Positions 53,385 through 63,028 of a stretch of DNA of 64,000 nt are shown piece after piece. The stretch lies in assembly GCA_934149275.1 (NCBI GenBank), contig CAKPEG010000001.1, positions 1-64,000 of the forward strand, written 5' to 3'. The notes beneath the pieces are model-generated. The model did no database searches. It was not told where the DNA came from and saw nothing but the letters and a program-made list of their open reading frames with translations. Origin of the DNA: an uncultured Clostridia bacterium. GTDB lineage: Bacteria > Bacillota > Clostridia > TANB77 > CAG-508. Both the position numbers and the translations under genes were made by a program. Positions within the stretch are counted from its first letter, which is position 1. Every line of letters starts with the position of its first letter.

Positions 53385-56069
53385 CTATTTTGCATCATAC
53401 CAATTCTCGCCCTCTGCCACTTCCACTTTAAGTGGAACTAACAATTTAGCAGCATGTTCCATATTATTAACTAAAATTTCTCTAACTTCATCTTTCTCTT
53501 TTATATCTGTTTCAATTAATAATTCATCATGTACTTGAAGAACGATTTTTGAATTTAAATTTCTATTTTTCAATTCTCTAAAAACATTTATCATAGCAAT
53601 TTTCATAATGTCAGCAGCTGTACCTTGGATTGGAGTATTCATTGCAACTCTCTCTCCAAACTTTCTAACCATATAACTCTTAGAAGTTAATTCAGGAATA
53701 TATCTTCTTCTGTTATACATTGTTTCGATATAACCTTTCTTTTTTGCATCCTCTACAGCTTCATCCATAAAAGTTTTTATTCCATTATATTTTTCCAAAT
53801 ATTGCTCTATATACTGTTTTGCTTGCTTTCTAGAAGAATGAATTTGACCAGCTAAACCGAAATCACTAATACCATAAACAATTCCAAAATTAACAGCCTT
53901 AGCCTTACTTCTCAACTCTTTCGTTACTTCATCCAGTGGCACACCAAAAACTCTTGAAGCAGCCTGAGCATGAATATCCTCGTCATGAATAAAGTTATCA
54001 ACCATAGTTTCATCTTTAGAAACATGAGCCAATACACGAAGTTCAATTTGAGAATAATCAGCATCTAAAAATATTTTATTTTCTGCTGGTTTGAAAACCT
54101 TTCTTAATTTCTTTCCAATTTCAATTCTAGTAGGAATATTTTGCAAGTTAGGTTCTGTACTACTTATTCTTCCTGTAGCAGTAACAGTTTGGTGAAAATA
54201 AGAATGAATCCTTCCAGTATTTTTATTAATATATGGTATCATTCCTTCAATATAAGTAGAATTTAATTTTGCCAATTGACGATACTCTAAGATGTACTCA
54301 ATTATTTCATGCTCACATTGTAATTTCTCTAAAGTATCTACATCTGTCGAATAACCATTTTTTGTTTTCTTTATAACAGGCAATTTCAATTTTTCAAATA
54401 AAACTTCTCCAAGCTGTTTAGTTGAATTTATATTAAATTCTTCACCAGCCAATTCATGAATTTTATTTGTCAACTCATCCAATTTAACCTTTAATTCATC
54501 ACCATATGCAATTAATTCATTTTTATCTACATACATTCCTCTATATTGCATATCTGCAAGAACTTCTAATACAGGCATTTCGATATTATTAAATAAATCA
54601 TACATACCATTTTCTTTTAAATCTTTTTCCAAAACATCATGTAAATTTCCAATAGAATAAGCATATACAGCAATTTGCTCATTTTCTTTTTCTTCTTGTA
54701 CATCAAATAAATTTAATTGCTCTTGTTTACCATCATCAACATTAATATCTATTTCCAAATATTCATTCATTAAATCTGATATCGAATATTGATTTGTTGT
54801 TGAATTAAGCAAATATCCTGCAATTCTAATATCAAACATAAAATTCTTAGGATTTATTTCCGCTTCTTCGCACAAAATATAAATATCCTTCAAATCATAA
54901 CTACACTTCAATACTTCTTCATTTTCAAAAATATCCTTCAATTCAAGAATATTAGAAACTTTATAATCATATACCTTATTTTCATCTTTTATATAAATAC
55001 TAATTGATTTAATCTTTTTCTTTATAATTGAATTTCCATCTTCAACTGTTTCAACATAAAAATAACAAACCTTATTTTCTATAACTTTTTTCTTTAATTC
55101 ATTAAATTTATCTGCACCTATAATCTCTTTCTCAAAATCCATTGTAACAGCAGGCTCAGTATTATCATCTTCTACAATCTCATCTTTTAAATTAAATCTA
55201 TCAATATATCTATTAAACTTTAATTCCTTGAAAATTTTATAAACCTCAGATTTATTCCACTCCTTCATTTTCAAATCCTCAATAGATTTTTCAATTGGAG
55301 TTTCTAAATTTATTGTACCTAATGTTTTTGAAAGCATTGCTAACTCTTTATTTTCAGCAATCTTTTCTCTTTGTTTTCCTTTTAAATCATCGGTATTATT
55401 CTCGACACACTCATATAAATGATCTATCGTTCCATATTTTTTTACAAGAGATAATGCTGTTTTCTCACCTATTCCAGGAACACCAGGAATATTATCTGAA
55501 GTATCTCCTTGCAATCCTTTAACCTCAATCATTTGCTTAGGCTCTACACCATAAACTTCTAAAACCTTATCTCTATTAAAAATTTCTGTTTCTGTTTTTC
55601 CAGCCTTTGTTCTTGGAATATATATTGAAACCTTATCTGTAGCAAGTTGAAAAGAATCTCTATCACCAGTAAGTAACACAACATCTAATCCAGAATTTTC
55701 ACCAATACGTGACAAAGTTCCTAAAACATCATCCGCCTCATAACCTTCCTTTTCAATTATAGTAATATTCATTGCTCTTAAAACATCTTTTAAAATAGGC
55801 ATCTGCTCTGCAAGTTCCTCAGGCATACCTTTTCTATTTGCTTTATAGCCATCATACATTTTATGTCTTGCAGTTGGAGCTTTCAAATCAAAAGCAACCG
55901 CAATATAATCAGGCTTAACTTCATCTAATTCTTTAAATAATATTGCTAAAAAGCCATACACCGCATTAGTATATGTTCCATCAGCCGTTTGTAACATCTT
56001 GCTTCCCATAATTCCATAAAAAGCTCTATTCACAATACTATTTCCATCAACAACAATTAATTTAGACAT
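53385..56069 (-). CDS. polA: DNA polymerase I
   Basis: 894 residues: 5'-3' exonuclease (GDRDSFQLA, GLQGDTSDNIPGVPGIGEKT), a middle domain in which YVETVED replaces the usual DxE motif of the 3'-5' exonuclease and YDLKDIYIL follows, and a polymerase domain (DADYSQIELRVLAHVS, RSKAKAVNFGIVYG, QVHDELLIE). The proofreading site is probably inactive, as in Taq and Bacillus enzymes. Precedes the transglycosylase gene. Confidence 0.96.
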   Translation of the reverse strand: MSKLIVVDGNSIVNRAFYGIMGSKMLQTADGTYTNAVYGFLAILFKELDEVKPDYIAVAFDLKAPTARHKMYDGYKANRKGMPEELAEQMPILKDVLRAMNITIIEKEGYEADDVLGTLSRIGENSGLDVVLLTGDRDSFQLATDKVSIYIPRTKAGKTETEIFNRDKVLEVYGVEPKQMIEVKGLQGDTSDNIPGVPGIGEKTALSLVKKYGTIDHLYECVENNTDDLKGKQREKIAENKELAMLSKTLGTINLETPIEKSIEDLKMKEWNKSEVYKIFKELKFNRYIDRFNLKDEIVEDDNTEPAVTMDFEKEIIGADKFNELKKKVIENKVCYFYVETVEDGNSIIKKKIKSISIYIKDENKVYDYKVSNILELKDIFENEEVLKCSYDLKDIYILCEEAEINPKNFMFDIRIAGYLLNSTTNQYSISDLMNEYLEIDINVDDGKQEQLNLFDVQEEKENEQIAVYAYSIGNLHDVLEKDLKENGMYDLFNNIEMPVLEVLADMQYRGMYVDKNELIAYGDELKVKLDELTNKIHELAGEEFNINSTKQLGEVLFEKLKLPVIKKTKNGYSTDVDTLEKLQCEHEIIEYILEYRQLAKLNSTYIEGMIPYINKNTGRIHSYFHQTVTATGRISSTEPNLQNIPTRIEIGKKLRKVFKPAENKIFLDADYSQIELRVLAHVSKDETMVDNFIHDEDIHAQAASRVFGVPLDEVTKELRSKAKAVNFGIVYGISDFGLAGQIHSSRKQAKQYIEQYLEKYNGIKTFMDEAVEDAKKKGYIETMYNRRRYIPELTSKSYMVRKFGERVAMNTPIQGTAADIMKIAMINVFRELKNRNLNSKIVLQVHDELLIETDIKEKDEVREILVNNMEHAAKLLVPLKVEVAEGENWYDAK

Positions 56070-56088
56070 CTCTTATTCCTTCCTAAAT

Positions 56089-57717
56089 TTAAAATTCATA
56101 TATATCAAATTGGTTAATCGTTACCTTTTTTATACTTTCATCATTATACTTGATTCCAGAATATTTTGGAACAATAATTACACTATTTTTTTCAATTTCT
56201 TCTGGTAAATAAAATTTATATTTTCCAAATGAACGTACATTATCAAAAGTTCGACCTTCTTCAAAATATTCAACCGTATCTAAATATTCTCTAACATCTT
56301 CCTGTCCATAAAACATAAAATACATAAAAGGTTCTTTAAAAGAATACTTACAATAAATATTATCAACATCAAGCGATTTACAATAATCTACAACATCTTC
56401 AACACCTGAAGTAAACGTATAATATTTATTATAATCTTTATTCACATAAGAATACATAAATTCAATGAATAAAACCGCATATATAACAACAACACAAACC
56501 GTTAATTTTTTATACTTAGTTAAAAATTCAAATAATCCAACAACAATATAATAAACACAAGGAATCATAATAATATTAATTCTATTAATATTAGCCACAC
56601 AAAAAGCACACAATACAATTGCTGAAATCATCCAAATATTCATTATTTGATTAAAATTATTTTCCTTATATTTTTTTACACATGCTTTTAAACCAATAAC
56701 AAAAAATACAATACTAATTAAATAAAATAATCCGTACTGCGCAATTGCATTCCATTCTAAATTATCAGTTTGAAGCACTAAAATTTTAAAAGATTCAAAT
56801 AAATTGTTTACACAATTTTCAAAAATATTTCCTGAGAAAACTGTAGACACTTCATCATATCTATTTACTAATAACTTAGGAATTGTAACATTTCCAATTG
56901 TAATTTGTTCTAAACCAAATGTATTGATAAAAATATAAATTACTATTGGAATACAAAGCACAAACATAATTAATAAATAAATTATAGATTTTTTTATAGT
57001 TAATTCTTTTTTGTAAATTAAGTAACCTAATGTTCCAAATACAAAAACAGGCAAAAACAAATAACTTGTACCATATGAATAACTTGAAATGGCTAAAACA
57101 ACAAAAGCAAGAACCTGTAAACCTGTTTTCTTCTTTTTCAATCCTAAAACTAATAATAAAGATGCAAGTAAAATTAAATCAGGAAATATATTACATTCCA
57201 TTCCCCATCTGCTCTTCATTATGTGCCAAGGACAAATTGCAAAAAAAGCTGTAGCTATAATTCCATACTTTTTATTATCAAAAATATTTTTTATTAAATA
57301 ATAAAACACATATAAAGAAATAGCACCTGTAATTGCCATTGGTAATCTAATACCATACTCTGTAAGTCCAGTAATCGCAATAACTGGAATCATCAAATAT
57401 GAATACAATACACTCTGACCACTACCCCAAGCATACAAATAAACAGGATATGAATTTCCAGCTCTATCTACTCCCCACTTCATTAATGAAAAAGCATCAT
57501 ATCCACTTGAAGCTTCATCAACATTCAAAGCATTCGGAAATCTTCCAATCGCAAATAGTCTCACAAAAGATCCAACCATAAAAATAAAAAACAATAAAAT
57601 TTCTTCCTTATACTCTTTAAACAAACTTTTATTGTTTTTTACACAATCTCGTATTGGGTTTACCAACACACATATAGGCAATAAAAAACAAAAAAATATA
57701 ACAATAAATAATTCCAC
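56089..57717 (-). CDS. Integral-membrane glycosyltransferase (GT39/GT83-like)
   Basis: 542 residues with about twelve membrane helices. NALNVDEASSGYDAFSLMKW in the first external loop gives the Asp-Glu of the polyprenyl-phosphate-sugar-using family, PWHIMKSRWGMECN later. Probably adds sugars to surface polymers; acceptor unknown. Follows a hydrolase gene by 10 bases and is 19 bases before polA. Confidence 0.8.
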   Translation of the reverse strand: MELFIVIFFCFLLPICVLVNPIRDCVKNNKSLFKEYKEEILLFFIFMVGSFVRLFAIGRFPNALNVDEASSGYDAFSLMKWGVDRAGNSYPVYLYAWGSGQSVLYSYLMIPVIAITGLTEYGIRLPMAITGAISLYVFYYLIKNIFDNKKYGIIATAFFAICPWHIMKSRWGMECNIFPDLILLASLLLVLGLKKKKTGLQVLAFVVLAISSYSYGTSYLFLPVFVFGTLGYLIYKKELTIKKSIIYLLIMFVLCIPIVIYIFINTFGLEQITIGNVTIPKLLVNRYDEVSTVFSGNIFENCVNNLFESFKILVLQTDNLEWNAIAQYGLFYLISIVFFVIGLKACVKKYKENNFNQIMNIWMISAIVLCAFCVANINRINIIMIPCVYYIVVGLFEFLTKYKKLTVCVVVIYAVLFIEFMYSYVNKDYNKYYTFTSGVEDVVDYCKSLDVDNIYCKYSFKEPFMYFMFYGQEDVREYLDTVEYFEEGRTFDNVRSFGKYKFYLPEEIEKNSVIIVPKYSGIKYNDESIKKVTINQFDIYEF

Positions 57718-57727
57718 AATATTTCTC

Positions 57728-58684
57728 CTATACTAAATTTTCTTCATCAAATTTATGATTATTTTTAACCCATCTGTAAATATAATTACAAATTTCTTCA
57801 CTTTTTTCCTCATGCAAAACATCATGTCTCATTCCATCATAAAACTTAACATGAACTCTTTGAATACCATGAACTCTATATACCTGTTCCAATTTTACAA
57901 TACCTTTTGTAAACCCACCTACTGGATCAGCCTTACCCGAAATTAATAATATAGGTAACATTTTCTTTATTTTTTCTATGTTTTTTAGATTATTACAATA
58001 CATCATCCCATTTAAAAGTTCTCTAAATAATCCACAAGAAACATCTTTTCCCACTAATGGATCTTTCAAATAGTCATTTAAAGCTACCTCATTTGAACAT
58101 AACCAATCACATTTTGTCTTTACTGGATCAAAATATTTATTATAATTTTCCAAAGCCAATTTATTAATCTTTTTTGTTGAATTATCTTCTCCAACTTTTC
58201 TAGCTTCCGAATTAGCAACCATTTTACCAAGTTTTAAACTTAAATTAGAACCATAACCTGTACCAATCAAAATAACATCACTAACTTCAGCATCAGGATA
58301 TAAACTTAAAAATGATCTTACCACAAAAGAGCCTAAAGAAAAACCTAGCAATACATAAGGAACACTACTATACTTTTCGTGAAAAGTTTCATATACATTA
58401 AAGAAATCTTTTACAACATCAAACCAGCTATTTTCCTTACCAAAATACATTTTCTTTTTCTTATCACTCACGGACAAGCCATGACCAAGAATATCATTTC
58501 CAACAACAACGTATCCCTTATCCGTAAAATATTCAGCAAACTTTTCATAACGTCCCATATGCTCGGTAATTCCATGTGCAATTTGAATCACACCAACCAC
58601 ATTTTCTTCACTTGGTAACCATGCAATTACATGTAAATCAGTAACACCATCTACAGACTTTATTTTAAACTCAGTTTTATTCAT
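57728..58684 (-). CDS. Alpha/beta hydrolase (monoacylglycerol lipase-like)
   Basis: 318 residues: IAHGITEHMGRYEKFAEYF, GFSLGSFVVR (nucleophile Ser), SGKADPVGGF (Asp) and DGMRHDVLHE (His). No signal peptide. Matches S33/serine aminopeptidase-type lipases that hydrolyse monoacylglycerols or lysophospholipids. Upstream of the glycosyltransferase gene. Confidence 0.88.
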   Translation of the reverse strand: MNKTEFKIKSVDGVTDLHVIAWLPSEENVVGVIQIAHGITEHMGRYEKFAEYFTDKGYVVVGNDILGHGLSVSDKKKKMYFGKENSWFDVVKDFFNVYETFHEKYSSVPYVLLGFSLGSFVVRSFLSLYPDAEVSDVILIGTGYGSNLSLKLGKMVANSEARKVGEDNSTKKINKLALENYNKYFDPVKTKCDWLCSNEVALNDYLKDPLVGKDVSCGLFRELLNGMMYCNNLKNIEKIKKMLPILLISGKADPVGGFTKGIVKLEQVYRVHGIQRVHVKFYDGMRHDVLHEEKSEEICNYIYRWVKNNHKFDEENLV

Positions 58685-58734
58685 TATTTTACTCCTTCTC
58701 TAACTATTAGGAAATACCTAATAGCTGCATTTTT

Positions 58735-59172
58735 TTAATTAAAATCATACTCATCCAAATACAATTTTTTATTCATATTATTAATCGCTCTTTTATCATT
58801 TGGAATTATATTATCAGGCAATTTATTAATATCAAACCACTTTAGTTCTAAACATTTTTCTGGCTCATTTCTTTGAATTTCTTTATTATAGTTTATATAT
58901 TTAAAATATGTATTCACATAGTCACAATTATCTCCACGTCTTATCATGCACACAAATTCTATATTATTCTTATCTAGAATAGCATCTATTTCTTCTTTGG
59001 CTTCTCTTATTATTCCATCAACTAATGACTCATCTTTTTCTAAGTGTCCTGCTACCAATCCATATTTTCCATCCATGTATCCAGTATTACACCTTTTTTG
59101 TAAAAGAACTTGTCCTTTATCATTTAATAAAATTACACCAACAGTAATAACTAATTTAAACCTTTCTTTCAT
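58735..59172 (-). CDS. Nudix hydrolase
   Basis: 145 residues; intact Nudix box GHLEKDESLVDGIIREAKEE. Ribosome site AAGGATG. Substrate unknown. It starts the run of metabolite-cleaning genes on this side. Confidence 0.9.
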   Translation of the reverse strand: MKERFKLVITVGVILLNDKGQVLLQKRCNTGYMDGKYGLVAGHLEKDESLVDGIIREAKEEIDAILDKNNIEFVCMIRRGDNCDYVNTYFKYINYNKEIQRNEPEKCLELKWFDINKLPDNIIPNDKRAINNMNKKLYLDEYDFN

Positions 59173-59192
59173 ATATTATCATCCTTTTTTAC

Positions 59193-59735
59193 TTACACCT
59201 CAAATTTCATTTTTCTCTTACTATAGTACTCTACACCAGAATATGTTCCATCTTTATTTAATCTTCTATTTGCAATATATCCATCTTTTTTAAATCCCGC
59301 CTTTAACATTACCTTTGAGGATTGTTTATTCAATTCATTACATGAACATTCAACTAAATAATAATTTCTATCATTTAATAAGTAATTAGATATTGTTTCT
59401 AATGCTTCTGACGCATATCCATTTCCCCAATAATCATAAATTACTACATAACCGACATTACAATAGTTATTTTTCTTATCAATTCCATTAACCGAAATAT
59501 TTCCTATTGGAATATTTTTATCTTTTAGCTCAATAACCCATTTCTCATATTTAGTTTCATCTGCTTCATTTATCCATTTTTTTATACATTCTAATTCTTC
59601 CTCTTTTGTTAAATCAGGAAAATGAATATATGTAGCCAATCTATCATCATGTAAAATATCATATTGCATATCAATATCTGATTCTTTAAATCTCCTTAAA
59701 ATTAATCTATCAGTTTCAATTCTTGGGCTCAACAT
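59193..59735 (-). CDS. GNAT acetyltransferase (RimJ/RimL type)
   Basis: 180 residues; PRIETDRLILRRFKESD at the start, NVGYVVIYDYWGNGYASEAL (acetyl-CoA binding) and NKQSSKVMLKAGFKKDG. N-acetylates an amine or protein N-terminus. AAAGGAGG before the ATG. Confidence 0.9.
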   Translation of the reverse strand: MLSPRIETDRLILRRFKESDIDMQYDILHDDRLATYIHFPDLTKEEELECIKKWINEADETKYEKWVIELKDKNIPIGNISVNGIDKKNNYCNVGYVVIYDYWGNGYASEALETISNYLLNDRNYYLVECSCNELNKQSSKVMLKAGFKKDGYIANRRLNKDGTYSGVEYYSKRKMKFEV

Positions 59736-59774
59736 CTTTTCGTCCTCCTTTCTTTTATAGCCATATAAAAAATT

Positions 59775-60122
59775 TTAAACATTATAATATTCTCTTATAA
59801 AACTAATAACATCTCCATTATATTCTTTTACTTTTTTGTTCTTTAACAATTCTTCAAGCGAAAAATATTCACCTTCTATATTATCAGAAAAAATCTCATA
59901 AAAATAATGATGATATACTCTATTTTCATTATGTGAAACTGAATACTTTTCATGAACCTTATCAAACAAAAACTTTACCTCATTCGTATTAAATTTCTTC
60001 TTAATTTGATCTATATCATTCCCTTTTATATTAGGAAACAAATACATATTCCATCTATCATCAAAATAATTTAAATACTTACCATCTTTTTTTATTAATA
60101 TAATTGAATGAACATGCTCCAT
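59775..60122 (-). CDS. Unknown protein resembling a Nudix fold without box
   Basis: 115 residues: SIILIKKDGKYLNYFDDRWN and LFPNIKGND resemble the first strands of Nudix proteins, but the catalytic box is missing, replaced by DIDQIKKKFNTNEVKFL. May be a short degenerate relative. AAGGAAGAG before the ATG. Confidence 0.6.
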   Translation of the reverse strand: MEHVHSIILIKKDGKYLNYFDDRWNMYLFPNIKGNDIDQIKKKFNTNEVKFLFDKVHEKYSVSHNENRVYHHYFYEIFSDNIEGEYFSLEELLKNKKVKEYNGDVISFIREYYNV

Positions 60123-60172
60123 ATCTCTTCCTTTTTATTTCTATACGCCTATTTCTTTTTCAGTAATTTTCA

Positions 60173-60544
60173 TTACTTATTGTACTGTGAAATTTCAATT
60201 TTATTTCCATCTAAATCTTCAATAGCGAAACACATATAATTATCTACACTATTAGGTATTTTTTCAATATCATACAAAATTCTTGCACCTATTTTTTTAC
60301 ATTGGTCATACGCTTTTTCAATATTATCAGTATAAAGACCTAGCACACCATTATTTCCATTAATTCTCTTTTCACCTGTTGCCTCAACAGAAATTATACC
60401 AAAATATATTTTACCACCCTCATTTTCCCAATCTGCCCATCTATTTTCTATAATATTTGTTGGCTTTTTTTCAAATATTTCAGTATAAAAATCTATAGAT
60501 TTATTTAAACTCTTAACTACAAAATAAAAATTATCTATTTTCAA
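60173..60544 (-). CDS. VOC (glyoxalase/bleomycin-resistance) family protein
   Basis: 123 residues, paired beta-alpha-beta-beta-beta modules: FYFVVKSLNKSIDFYTEIFE, GKIYFGIIS, and AIEDLDGNKIEISQY with the terminal metal-type Glu. TTG start at 60544 after GAGGTG. Function within VOC unknown (binding or small-molecule lyase/dioxygenase). Confidence 0.85.
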   Translation of the reverse strand: MKIDNFYFVVKSLNKSIDFYTEIFEKKPTNIIENRWADWENEGGKIYFGIISVEATGEKRINGNNGVLGLYTDNIEKAYDQCKKIGARILYDIEKIPNSVDNYMCFAIEDLDGNKIEISQYNK

Positions 60545-60555
60545 TACAATTCACC

Positions 60556-60897
60556 TCACTTACAACCTACTCTAAAATTGTCTCCAATCCATTTATTTTC
60601 AATTAAATCAGTATAATATATAATTTCTTTTCCTAATTTTTTAGCATAATCTATTTCTAAACTCGTGCTATTACCTATATAATTATCTACATTTAAAACT
60701 AATATAGTATCAGACAATTCTATTCTCTTAAAATGTGCCTTTTTCACCCTCACCAGTTGTTCTTCTGTCCTATTAATATTTTCTAATACTGGATATACTG
60801 GCGTAAGAATACAATATCCTTCTAATGACATTTCTTCAGCCACTTTCATCATTTCTTTTTGAAACTTTAAACTTCCACATAATGTTATTACTTTCAT
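60556..60897 (-). CDS. Nucleoside 2-deoxyribosyltransferase-like protein
   Basis: 113 residues from 60897 (GGTGGAGG eight bases upstream). MKVITLCGSLKFQKEMMKVA, an SDTILVLNVDNYIGNSTSLE block and YAKKLGKEIIYY follow the deoxyribosyltransferase/TIR-like layout. Could act on nucleosides or nucleotides; activity unproven. Next to VOC and Nudix genes. Confidence 0.75.
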   Translation of the reverse strand: MKVITLCGSLKFQKEMMKVAEEMSLEGYCILTPVYPVLENINRTEEQLVRVKKAHFKRIELSDTILVLNVDNYIGNSTSLEIDYAKKLGKEIIYYTDLIENKWIGDNFRVGCK

Positions 60898-60931
60898 TTC
60901 AATGCCTCCACCTATTTTAATATCTGCCATT

Positions 60932-61342
60932 TTACATTTCATTTTTTAGATATATCTTTATCTGTCTTATTATATGAGGTATATTATAATTTCCTGCAAA
61001 TTTAGAATTATTTAACATTTCATCATTTATAGTTACCCATTCTAATTTATTTTTTTCTTCTATTAAATTTACTTCATGATTTAATATTCCATAATAAACT
61101 TGCAAATTATTTTGATACTTATAATAATTCAAATCCATAAAATGATCTAGTTCTACATCTTTATTAGATATTCCTGTTTCTTCAAACAATTCTCTATATG
61201 CTGCATCATCATTAGACTCATTTTCTTCTACTTTCCCACCAACAAAATTATATAATCCTTTATATGGCTCTTTTGCTCTAATACAAAAAAGAACCTTATC
61301 TAAACTTGCATTAAATATTACTATTAAATTTAATTTTTTCAT
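60932..61342 (-). CDS. Nudix hydrolase
   Basis: 136 residues; perfect box GGKVEENESNDDAAYRELFEETG in the LYNFVGGK context. GGAG ribosome site. Dispersed between deoxyribosyltransferase-like and QueH genes; probably removes a modified nucleotide. Confidence 0.92.
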   Translation of the reverse strand: MKKLNLIVIFNASLDKVLFCIRAKEPYKGLYNFVGGKVEENESNDDAAYRELFEETGISNKDVELDHFMDLNYYKYQNNLQVYYGILNHEVNLIEEKNKLEWVTINDEMLNNSKFAGNYNIPHIIRQIKIYLKNEM

Positions 61343-61541
61343 TCACTACTCCATCACTTTAAAATTCTAATTACTAGTACAACTAAATTGTATCAACAAA
61401 ATTGAAACAATTTAGTTCTCTATATATTCTATATTTATTAAATCCTCTCATTGTGAGATATTTATTCTTTTAGTATCTTCTAATAATCTGCTAAACTCTC
61501 TCCATATTTCTTTTTTCGAGTTATTCGAATTTTTCGAATAA
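61343..61541. other. Intergenic gap with two inverted repeats
   Basis: AACTAAATTGT...ACAATTTAGTT (near 61382-61417) and a perfect 11-bp palindrome AGTTATTCGAA-TTT-TTCGAATAACT at 61519-61543 which reaches the queH stop. Neither has a clear T tract; no gene is seen. Confidence 0.5.
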
Positions 61542-62588
61542 CTATTTATTACTTACCCTTAAATTCCTAGAATAATAGTACATATCTATACATTGCAAAT
61601 TTCCATCCCATATTTCTTCGTCATAATTATCTATAAAGAAATTTTTTATTGTTTTTTCATATTTATTAAATCCCTGTTTTACATAGAAAGGTATATTGTT
61701 TTCTGCAGTTCCTACTATCATTCTTTTATATCTTTGCTTATAATTATCAGCTAAGTATTTTATCATTTGTTTTCCATAGCCCATGCCTCTGTATTGTTCT
61801 TTTGTAGCAATATTTTTTAATTCACATGTATCAGCATCTACCTTAGTCACAACTGCAACACCAGCTACATCATTTTTGTATGTTAACACAAACAAATCAC
61901 CATCTTGCAAATATTTATTTACAATTTTTTCACTTGGATCTGCCTCGAGTAATAAACTCATATATTGCTTTTTATTTTCTCTTTCTTTTCTTATAATTAC
62001 ACTACGTTCAACTGGTAAAAATTCAAAATTATCTGGTAATTTAGGCATATCATTTTTTACAGCTAATTGTGATTGTTCTTCTGAAAAAATACATCCACAA
62101 TATTTTTGCATATACAATCCTATTTCTCTAGCTTTAGCTTGTCCTACTCTGAAGCCTACTCTAAAATCTCTATATAAAAATTCAATATCATATTTTTTTA
62201 ATATCTCTTCGCATAATTTTTTTAATTCTTCATGTTTTTGATATGGGCTAACAAATAATGTAGAAGTAAATGCATCATATCCATTTTCCTTTGCATATTT
62301 AGCTGTTGCTTCTAATCTAACTCTATAACAATAATTCACACATCTATTCCCCAAATCTCCTATTACATTTTTGCAAAATTCTCTTAGTCCATATTCTTCA
62401 TTAATTATTAATTCAAAATTAGCAATTTCACTATATTTAATTAATGTATCTCTTCTAGTCTTATATTCAACATAAGGATGAATATTAGGATTATACCAAT
62501 AACTGACTGGCTCTATTTCTTCCTCTCTTAAACTATCTATACAATATACACTACAAGGCGCACAGCACGTATGCATTAATAACTTCAT
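61542..62588 (-). CDS. queH: QueH epoxyqueuosine reductase fused to a GNAT domain
   Basis: 348 residues from 62588 (AAAGGACG upstream). Residues 1-190: LLMHTCCAPCSVYC with the vicinal Cys pair, RCVNYCYRVRL and YCGCIFSEEQ - the cysteines of QueH, which reduces epoxyqueuosine to queuosine in tRNA. Residues 215-335: GNAT fold with NIATKEQYRGMGYGKQMIKY and NIPFYVKQGFNKYEK. One base separates it from the upstream Nudix stop. The acetyltransferase tail is an unusual addition. Confidence 0.88.
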   Translation of the reverse strand: MKLLMHTCCAPCSVYCIDSLREEEIEPVSYWYNPNIHPYVEYKTRRDTLIKYSEIANFELIINEEYGLREFCKNVIGDLGNRCVNYCYRVRLEATAKYAKENGYDAFTSTLFVSPYQKHEELKKLCEEILKKYDIEFLYRDFRVGFRVGQAKAREIGLYMQKYCGCIFSEEQSQLAVKNDMPKLPDNFEFLPVERSVIIRKERENKKQYMSLLLEADPSEKIVNKYLQDGDLFVLTYKNDVAGVAVVTKVDADTCELKNIATKEQYRGMGYGKQMIKYLADNYKQRYKRMIVGTAENNIPFYVKQGFNKYEKTIKNFFIDNYDEEIWDGNLQCIDMYYYSRNLRVSNK

Positions 62589-62589
62589 T

Positions 62590-63015
62590 TTAATCGTCCT
62601 TTCTATTTTCAAGCAAATAAGCTTTAATTTCCTCGGGTACCAAATTTATCTTTTCTAAATTTTCATACTTAATAATCTCTATTATATACTCACCATAATA
62701 TTCGTCATGATTCGTAAACTCCGGTCCGGTCCCTGTTCCAAGAATACCGTCTACGTACTCGCATTCATAAAATACTTGTATACTATCGTCAAAATCATTA
62801 TGAATTTCAAGCAATCTTGTTCCAACTTTCACATGTATTCCAAGTTCCTCAAAAATCTCTCTCTTTACTGTCTCTTCTTCACTCTCACCATGTTCCATTT
62901 TTCCACCAGGAACAACATAATAATCTCTAATTTCAGCATCTGAATTCTTTTTAATTCTATGAATCAAAATAATTCCATCATCATTTTTAATGATTCCTCT
63001 TACACTTGTATGCAT
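62590..63015 (-). CDS. Nudix hydrolase
   Basis: 141 residues from 63015 (AAAGGAAAATTAT before the ATG). Box GGKMEHGESEEETVKREIFE. A CEY..GTGTGPEFTNHDEYYG stretch after it is unlike MutT. Just before queH, cotranscribed. Confidence 0.9.
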   Translation of the reverse strand: MHTSVRGIIKNDDGIILIHRIKKNSDAEIRDYYVVPGGKMEHGESEEETVKREIFEELGIHVKVGTRLLEIHNDFDDSIQVFYECEYVDGILGTGTGPEFTNHDEYYGEYIIEIIKYENLEKINLVPEEIKAYLLENRKDD

Positions 63016-63028
63016 ATAATTTTCCTTT

